DNA from: Aquabacterium sp. OR-4 | GTDB lineage: Bacteria > Pseudomonadota > Gammaproteobacteria > Burkholderiales > Burkholderiaceae_C | Direction: 5' to 3' | Assembly: GCF_025290835.2 (NCBI RefSeq) | Contig: NZ_JAOCQD020000001.1 | Location: 992,001 to 1,056,000 of the forward strand | DNA: 64,000 nt | In this document: positions 60,321 through 64,000 of the stretch, one piece after another | Numbering within the stretch: position 1 is the first letter of the stretch | Layout of the letters: the number at the start of each line of letters is the position of its first letter | The notes under the pieces: model-generated | What the model saw: only the letters and a program-made list of their open reading frames with translations | Databases searched by the model: none | What the model was told of the DNA's origin: nothing | Translations under genes and position numbers: made by a program

Positions 60321-61637
60321 ATGAAGATCCTGATCCAAGGCGGCCGGGTGATCGACCCGGCATCGGGCCGCGACGAGGTGGCCGATCTGGCCATCGCCGC
60401 CGGGCGCATCGTGGCCATCGGTGCGCCGCGGCCCGAGTTCCAGGCCAACCGCGTGATCGATGCGCGTGGCTGCATCGTGGCGCCGGGCCTGGTGGATCTG
60501 GCCGCGCGCCTGCGCGAGCCGGGCCACGAGCACGAAGGCATGCTGGAGAGCGAGCTGAACGCCGCCGCGGCCGGTGGCGTCACCAGCCTGGTGTGCCCGC
60601 CCGACACCGACCCCGCGCTCGACGAGCCGGGCCTGGTGGACATGCTCAAGTTCCGCGCGCGCAAGCTCAGTCTGTGCCGGCTGTTCCCGCTGGGCGCGCT
60701 CACCCGCGGCCTGGCCGGCGAGGTGCTCACCGAGATGGCCGAGTTGACCGAGAGCGGCTGCGTCGGCTTCAGCCAGGCCGAGGTGCCGGTAAAGGACACC
60801 CAGGTGCTGCAGCGCGCGCTGCAGTACGCCGCCACCTTTGGCTACACGGTGTGGCTGCGGCCGCAGGACGGCTGGCTGGGCAAGGGCGTGGCGGCCAGCG
60901 GCGCGGTGGCCACGCGCCTGGGCCTGAGCGGCGTGCCGGTGGCGGCCGAGACGATTGCGCTGCTCACCATCCTCGAGCTGGTGCGGGCCACCGGTGCGCG
61001 GGTGCACCTGTGCCGCCTGTCCAGCGCGGCCGGCGTGGCCCTGGTGCGCGCGGCCAAGGCCGAGGGCCTGCCGGTGACGGCCGATGTCAGCATCAACAGC
61101 CTGCACCTGACCGATGTGGACATCGGCTTCTTCAACCCGGCGATGCGCCTGACGCCGCCGCTGCGCCAGGGTGCTGACCGCAATGCGCTGCGCGCTGCGC
61201 TGGCCGATGGCACGCTGGACGCGCTGGTGTCCGACCACACGCCGGTGGACGCCGACGAGAAGAACATCCCCTTCGGCGAGGCCGAGCCCGGCGCCACCGG
61301 GCTGGAGCTGCTGCTGAGCCTGGCGCTCAAGTGGGGCGCCGACGCCGGCTTGCCGCTGGCCACCGCGCTGGCGCGCATCACCTGCGACCCGGTGCGCGTG
61401 CTGGGCGAGGCGCTGGGCTCGCTCAGCTCCTCGGCCGGCCGGCTCACCGATGGCGGCGTGGCCGATGTCTGCGTGTTCGACCCCGCCGCGGTGTGGACGG
61501 CCGAGCCGCGCCTGCTCAAGAGCCAGGGCAAGCACACGCCCTTCGCCTTCGAGACCAGCGGCACCGCGCTGCCGGGCCGGGTGCGCGCCACCCTGGTGGC
61601 CGGCACCGTGGCCTACGAAGCCGCCGGCGCAGCGTGA
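60321..61637 (+). CDS. pyrC': Non-catalytic dihydroorotase homologue (PyrC'/PyrX type)
   Basis: 438 residues with the dihydroorotase fold, but the metal ligands are lost. The usual His-x-His of VDLHxHLREPG is VDLAARLREPG, so Ala61 and Arg63 replace the two His. The expected Lys strand is CVGFSQAEVPV, and the later His positions are WLRPQDG and HLCRLSSA. Only the Asp-containing end VSDHTPVDADEKN remains recognisable. So it should not hydrolyse dihydroorotate. In Pseudomonas, such PyrC' proteins are required to hold PyrB in an active complex; the same role is likely here. GGAGG precedes the ATG at 60321 by five bases. It follows pyrB by 73 bases. A true dihydroorotase must be encoded elsewhere. 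Confidence 0.9.
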   Translation: MKILIQGGRVIDPASGRDEVADLAIAAGRIVAIGAPRPEFQANRVIDARGCIVAPGLVDLAARLREPGHEHEGMLESELNAAAAGGVTSLVCPPDTDPALDEPGLVDMLKFRARKLSLCRLFPLGALTRGLAGEVLTEMAELTESGCVGFSQAEVPVKDTQVLQRALQYAATFGYTVWLRPQDGWLGKGVAASGAVATRLGLSGVPVAAETIALLTILELVRATGARVHLCRLSSAAGVALVRAAKAEGLPVTADVSINSLHLTDVDIGFFNPAMRLTPPLRQGADRNALRAALADGTLDALVSDHTPVDADEKNIPFGEAEPGATGLELLLSLALKWGADAGLPLATALARITCDPVRVLGEALGSLSSSAGRLTDGGVADVCVFDPAAVWTAEPRLLKSQGKHTPFAFETSGTALPGRVRATLVAGTVAYEAAGAA

Positions 61638-61683
61638 GCGGGCCGAGCGCCGGGCCGGCTGTCCCCTCGGGGGATCGGCCGGC
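61637..61683. repeat. REP-like element: 21-mer shared with 37.07 kb plus nested hairpin
   Basis: Positions 61637-61657 are identical to 37073-37093. Directly after, GCCGGC (61654-61659) and GCCGGC (61678-61683) flank TCCCC and GGGGA, a nested hairpin in the 70-base gap between pyrC' and plsC. It is likely a dispersed intergenic palindrome that may act as a weak terminator. Confidence 0.6.
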
Positions 61684-61707
61684 GTGCCCGCCGGGCCTGG
61701 GGCGGCC

Positions 61708-62457
61708 ATGACCCGCGCCGCTCTGGCGTCGTGGCGCGCGTTGCGCGTGCTGCTGCATGTGCTGCAGGGCCTGCTGCTGGTGGGGCTGCTGTTTCCGCGG
61801 CTGCCCGAGGCCCGGCGCCATGCGCACATCGGCCACTGGTCGCGCGGCCTGCTGCGCGTGCTGGGCCTGACGGTTCAGGTGAGCGGCCAGGCGCGGCCCG
61901 GCGCCACGCTGCTGATCGCCAACCATGTGTCGTGGCTGGACATCGCGGCGCTGCACGCTGCGGTGCCGCAGGCGCGCTTCGTGTCCAAGGCCGATGTGAG
62001 GCACTGGCCGCTGGTGGGCTGGCTGGTGGCCGGGGCCGGCACGCTGTTCATCGAGCGCGAACGCAAGCGCGACGCACTGCGCGTGGTGCACGCCATGGCC
62101 GAGGCCCTGCAGGCCGGCGGCACGGTGGCGGTGTTTCCCGAGGGCACCACCGGCCCGGGGCCCGAGCTGCTGCCCTTTCATGCCAACCTGCTGCAGGCGG
62201 CGATCGCCACGGCCACGCCCATCCAGCCGGCGACACTGCGGTATCTGCAGCCGGGTGAGGCCTTCAGCACCGCGGCGCAGTACATCGGCGAGACCACGCT
62301 GGCCCAGAGCATCTGGCGCATCGCCAGCGCGCGCGGCCTGCAGGTGCAGGTCAATCTGCTGCCCGCGCAGGCCACGGCCCATGCCGACCGCCGTGCGCTG
62401 GCCGAGCACCTGCGCGGCCTGATCTCGGATCATCTGGCGCGCTCGGCCGCCGGGTAG
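61708..62457 (+). CDS. plsC: 1-acyl-sn-glycerol-3-phosphate acyltransferase
   Basis: 249 residues. It acylates lysophosphatidic acid to phosphatidic acid at the inner membrane. An N-terminal hydrophobic helix (VLLHVLQGLLLVGLLF) is followed by the HxxxxD motif in IANHVSWLDIAAL, the glycerol-phosphate site TLFIERERKRDA and VFPEGTTGPG, which is the EGT motif. NLLQAAIATATPIQPATLRY closes the fold. Start at 61708. It belongs to the end of the pyrR-pyrB-pyrC' row as in many betaproteobacteria. Confidence 0.92.
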   Translation: MTRAALASWRALRVLLHVLQGLLLVGLLFPRLPEARRHAHIGHWSRGLLRVLGLTVQVSGQARPGATLLIANHVSWLDIAALHAAVPQARFVSKADVRHWPLVGWLVAGAGTLFIERERKRDALRVVHAMAEALQAGGTVAVFPEGTTGPGPELLPFHANLLQAAIATATPIQPATLRYLQPGEAFSTAAQYIGETTLAQSIWRIASARGLQVQVNLLPAQATAHADRRALAEHLRGLISDHLARSAAG

Positions 62458-62467
62458 CATCCAGCCG

Positions 62468-62638
62468 ATGGACGGCCAGACCTTGCACCTCTGCCGTGTC
62501 GGCATCGGCATCGGCATCGGCATCGGGCCCGAGTACGTGGTCGGCCTGCGCCGCGACGCGGTGCCGCAGCGCACCGGGGCCCGCATCGCCCCAGCCGCCG
62601 CACCCTCTGAATCACCGGCCAGGAGAACCTGCCCATGA
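62468..62638 (+). CDS. Possible small protein of unknown function (doubtful)
   Basis: A 56-codon reading frame from an ATG 10 bases after plsC. Its stop overlaps the start of the PRPP synthetase-like gene (ATGA), the arrangement expected of translational coupling. The predicted product begins MDGQTLHLCRVG, then (Gly-Ile) repeats encoded by a 6-bp microsatellite, then a basic Arg-rich end. It has no family I recognise and no clear ribosome site, so it may be non-coding. Confidence 0.2.
   Translation: MDGQTLHLCRVGIGIGIGIGPEYVVGLRRDAVPQRTGARIAPAAAPSESPARRTCP
62499..62526. repeat. Hexanucleotide microsatellite (TCGGCA)
   Basis: Four tandem TCGGCA units plus four bases, in the gap between plsC and the PRPP synthetase-like gene. 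Copy number may change by slippage. It sits about 110 bases before the start codon and so may alter the leader length. Confidence 0.8.
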
Positions 62639-63519
62639 CCCCCGGCCTGCTGTTGGCCTTTGACGATGAACAGGCCGCCGCCAGCGCGCTGGCCCAGGCG
62701 CTGGCGGTGCCGCTGGCGCTGATCGGCCGCCACCACTTTCCCGATGGCGAGACGCGCCTGCACCTGCCGCCCGTGCTGCCGGCCGAGCTGCTGCTCTACC
62801 GCGGCCTGCACCGGCCCAATGACAAGCTGGCCGAGCTGCTGATCGCCTGCCCCGCGGCGCGCGAGCTGGGCGCGCGGCACATCGTGCTGGTGAGCCCCTA
62901 CCTGGCCTACATGCGCCAGGACATCGCCTTCAGCCCCGGCGAGGCGGTGAGCCAGCGCCACATCGGCGCCGCGCTGTCGCGCCTGGTCGACGGGCTGATC
63001 ACGGTGGATCCGCACCTGCACCGCATTGCCTCGATGGACGAGGTGATGCCCGGCTGCCGCACCGTGGCCCTCACCGCCGCCGGCCTGCTGGGCGCCTGGG
63101 TGGCGGCCCAGGTGCCGGGCGCGCTGCTGCTGGGGCCCGATGAAGAATCGGCGCAATGGGTCACCGTGGCCGGCCGCGCGCACGGGCTGGCGCATGCGGT
63201 GTGCGTGAAGCAGCGCTTTGGCGACCGCGACGTGCGCGTGGCCCTGCCCGCGGGCCTGAGCCTGGCCGGCCGCGCCGTGGTGCTGCTGGACGACGTGGCC
63301 AGCACCGGCCGCACGCTGGCCGAGGCGGCACTGGCCGCCCGCGCGGCCGGCGCGGCCAGCGTGGACGTGGCGGTGACCCACGGCCTGTTCGTGGGCCAGG
63401 CGGTGGCCGAGCTGCGCGCCGTGGGCGTGCGCCACCTGTGGTGCACCGATGCCGTGCCGCATGCCAGCGCCTGCGTGCCGCTGGCGCCGCTGCTGGCCCA
63501 GGCGGTGCGCCAGCTGTGA
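62635..63519 (+). CDS. Ribose-phosphate pyrophosphokinase-like protein
   Basis: 294 residues, shorter than the normal 310-320 of Prs. The N-terminal domain has FPDGETRLHLPP and RPNDKLAELLIA. The flexible-loop equivalents LVSPYLAYMRQDIAFSPGE and QRFGDRDVRV (Lys-x-Arg region) are seen, and the ribose-5-phosphate/PRPP site is VVLLDDVASTGRTLAEAAL. It should make PRPP from ribose 5-phosphate and ATP, but it is divergent from the housekeeping Prs and may be a second enzyme. AGGAG lies about 9 bases upstream of the ATG at 62635. It is co-directional with plsC and followed by a sensor gene. Confidence 0.8.
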   Translation: MTPGLLLAFDDEQAAASALAQALAVPLALIGRHHFPDGETRLHLPPVLPAELLLYRGLHRPNDKLAELLIACPAARELGARHIVLVSPYLAYMRQDIAFSPGEAVSQRHIGAALSRLVDGLITVDPHLHRIASMDEVMPGCRTVALTAAGLLGAWVAAQVPGALLLGPDEESAQWVTVAGRAHGLAHAVCVKQRFGDRDVRVALPAGLSLAGRAVVLLDDVASTGRTLAEAALAARAAGAASVDVAVTHGLFVGQAVAELRAVGVRHLWCTDAVPHASACVPLAPLLAQAVRQL

Positions 63520-63603
63520 CCTGAGGGGTTACAGCCGGTCGCCCGAGCTGGGCGCCGGCGCCCGTGCTCATTGGGCATTGGGCGGCCAGGCCTGCGGGTT
63601 GAA

Positions 63604-63632
63604 TGCGAAGCCTTGATGGCAACGGCTTCGCA
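63604..63632. promoter_or_regulatory. Inverted repeat just before the last start codon
   Basis: TGCGAAGCC (63604-63612) and GGCTTCGCA (63624-63632) are perfect 9-bp arms around 11 bases, ending 6 bases before the ATG at 63639. No Shine-Dalgarno sequence is visible outside it. It could be a leader RNA hairpin that controls translation, or an operator. Confidence 0.45.
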
Positions 63633-63638
63633 GTCCCC

Positions 63639-64000
63639 ATGGCCTACACCTATGTTCCCGATCTGAAACCCTCGCTCGGCGTGCTGGGCGACAACACCTT
63701 GCTGATCGCCATTGGCCTCAGCGCGGTGATCGCCGTGGTGCTGGGCGGCCAGTTCGCCGAGCCACGCGCGGCCCTGCTGGGCACCCTGGTGCTGCTGGGC
63801 GCTACCGGCCTGGGCTATGCCACGGCGCGTGGCTCGCTCACCAGCCGGCTGATCCTCACCAGCGTGCTGGTCGGCTTTGTCACGCTGCACATCCACCTGT
63901 CGCGCGGCATGGTCGAGTTTCACTTCGGCGTGTTTGCCACGCTGGCGCTGCTGCTGGTGTACCGCGACTGGCGGCCCATCGTGCTGGCGGCGCTGGCCTT
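63639..64000 (+). CDS. Membrane sensor, probably methyl-accepting chemotaxis protein (partial, N-terminus)
   Basis: The first 120 residues; the gene runs off the window. Four hydrophobic segments are visible (LLIAIGLSAVIAVVLGG, AALLGTLVLLGATGLGY, LILTSVLVGFVTLHIHL and FGVFATLALLLVYRDW). The pattern HIHLSRGMVEFHFGVF and YRDWRPIVLAALAF is found at the N-terminus of some MCP and sensor proteins of Burkholderiales, where the intramembrane His residues might bind metal or heme (inference). The output domain lies outside the window, so a histidine kinase or GGDEF protein is also possible. A hairpin precedes the start. Confidence 0.6.
   Translation, partial: MAYTYVPDLKPSLGVLGDNTLLIAIGLSAVIAVVLGGQFAEPRAALLGTLVLLGATGLGYATARGSLTSRLILTSVLVGFVTLHIHLSRGMVEFHFGVFATLALLLVYRDWRPIVLAALA

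Noticed and set aside
60321..61637. pyrC' as a pseudogene
   Set aside because: The reading frame is intact at full length with a strong ribosome site in operon context, and only catalytic residues are changed, which fits a retained structural role.
1..64000. tRNA or rRNA genes
   Set aside because: No cloverleaf-like or rRNA-like stretch was recognised in the intergenic gaps, all of which are under 300 bases; a tRNA scan was not possible.

Overview
This window is very G+C-rich chromosomal DNA from a betaproteobacterium, almost certainly Burkholderiales of the Rubrivivax/Leptothrix/Ideonella type. The reasons are gene orders typical of that group (accB-accC-prmA-DUF3426; yqgE-ruvX-pyrR-pyrB-pyrC'-plsC; rubredoxin followed by pilG-H-I-J-L), Bug-type binding proteins, a sorAB sulfite oxidase, a probable PEP-CTERM protein, and short G+C palindromes scattered between genes. 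No rRNA, tRNA, CRISPR array, insertion sequence or prophage was recognised. The window starts inside a glutathione S-transferase gene and ends inside a chemotaxis-type sensor gene. No gene-free stretch exceeds 300 bases.

Layout. 1-5.7 kb: GST (partial), cytosine deaminase codA divergent from a phytanoyl-CoA dioxygenase-like gene, then a type III CoA-transferase divergent from a citrate synthase fused to a DNA-binding helix-turn-helix; a 19-bp palindrome and a candidate promoter lie between the last two. 5.8-14.6 kb (minus strand): an RlmN-like radical SAM gene, a duplicated T4 gp19-like gene, and the NAD-reducing [NiFe]-hydrogenase genes hoxFUYHW downstream of glgC, with an FNR/ANR-like box upstream of glgC. 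14.9-17.3 kb: amidase and a PEP-CTERM-like protein. 17.5-22.6 kb: malonate catabolism (matR, matA, a Bug binding protein, matB) plus a CWC cysteine-rich protein. 22.8-25.1 kb: sorA-sorB-MOSC, for periplasmic sulfite oxidation.

25.1-31.9 kb: adenosine kinase-like gene, DUF3426 zinc-ribbon protein, prmA, accC, accB, a TlpA-like thioredoxin and a conserved unknown. 31.9-37.0 kb: mtgA (with an unusual insertion), aroE, tonB-like, RNase II-like. 37.2-40.7 kb: SDR reductase, YqiA-like esterase, folE, mpl. 40.8-44.9 kb: a small membrane protein and a DUF6152 protein, hexose-phosphate mutarotase, hemL, thiD. 45.1-56.0 kb (plus strand): rubredoxin and the type IV pilus chemosensory cluster pilG-H-I-J-L, ending in a 2265-residue hybrid kinase. 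56.0-57.6 kb: photolyase. 57.6-62.5 kb: yqgE-ruvX-pyrR-pyrB-pyrC'-plsC, where PyrC' has lost the dihydroorotase metal ligands. 62.6-64 kb: a PRPP synthetase-like gene and the start of a membrane sensor.

How the genes fit together. The most system-like features are: (i) the HTH-citrate synthase/CoA-transferase pair with a palindrome next to a promoter, which looks like a metabolite-sensing regulator controlling a CoA-transferase; (ii) hydrogen oxidation (hox) apparently transcribed with a glycogen gene under a possible low-oxygen regulator; (iii) malonate import, activation and decarboxylation under a GntR regulator; and (iv) pyrimidine synthesis using a probably structural, non-catalytic dihydroorotase partner. 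Most of the rest is conserved core metabolism.
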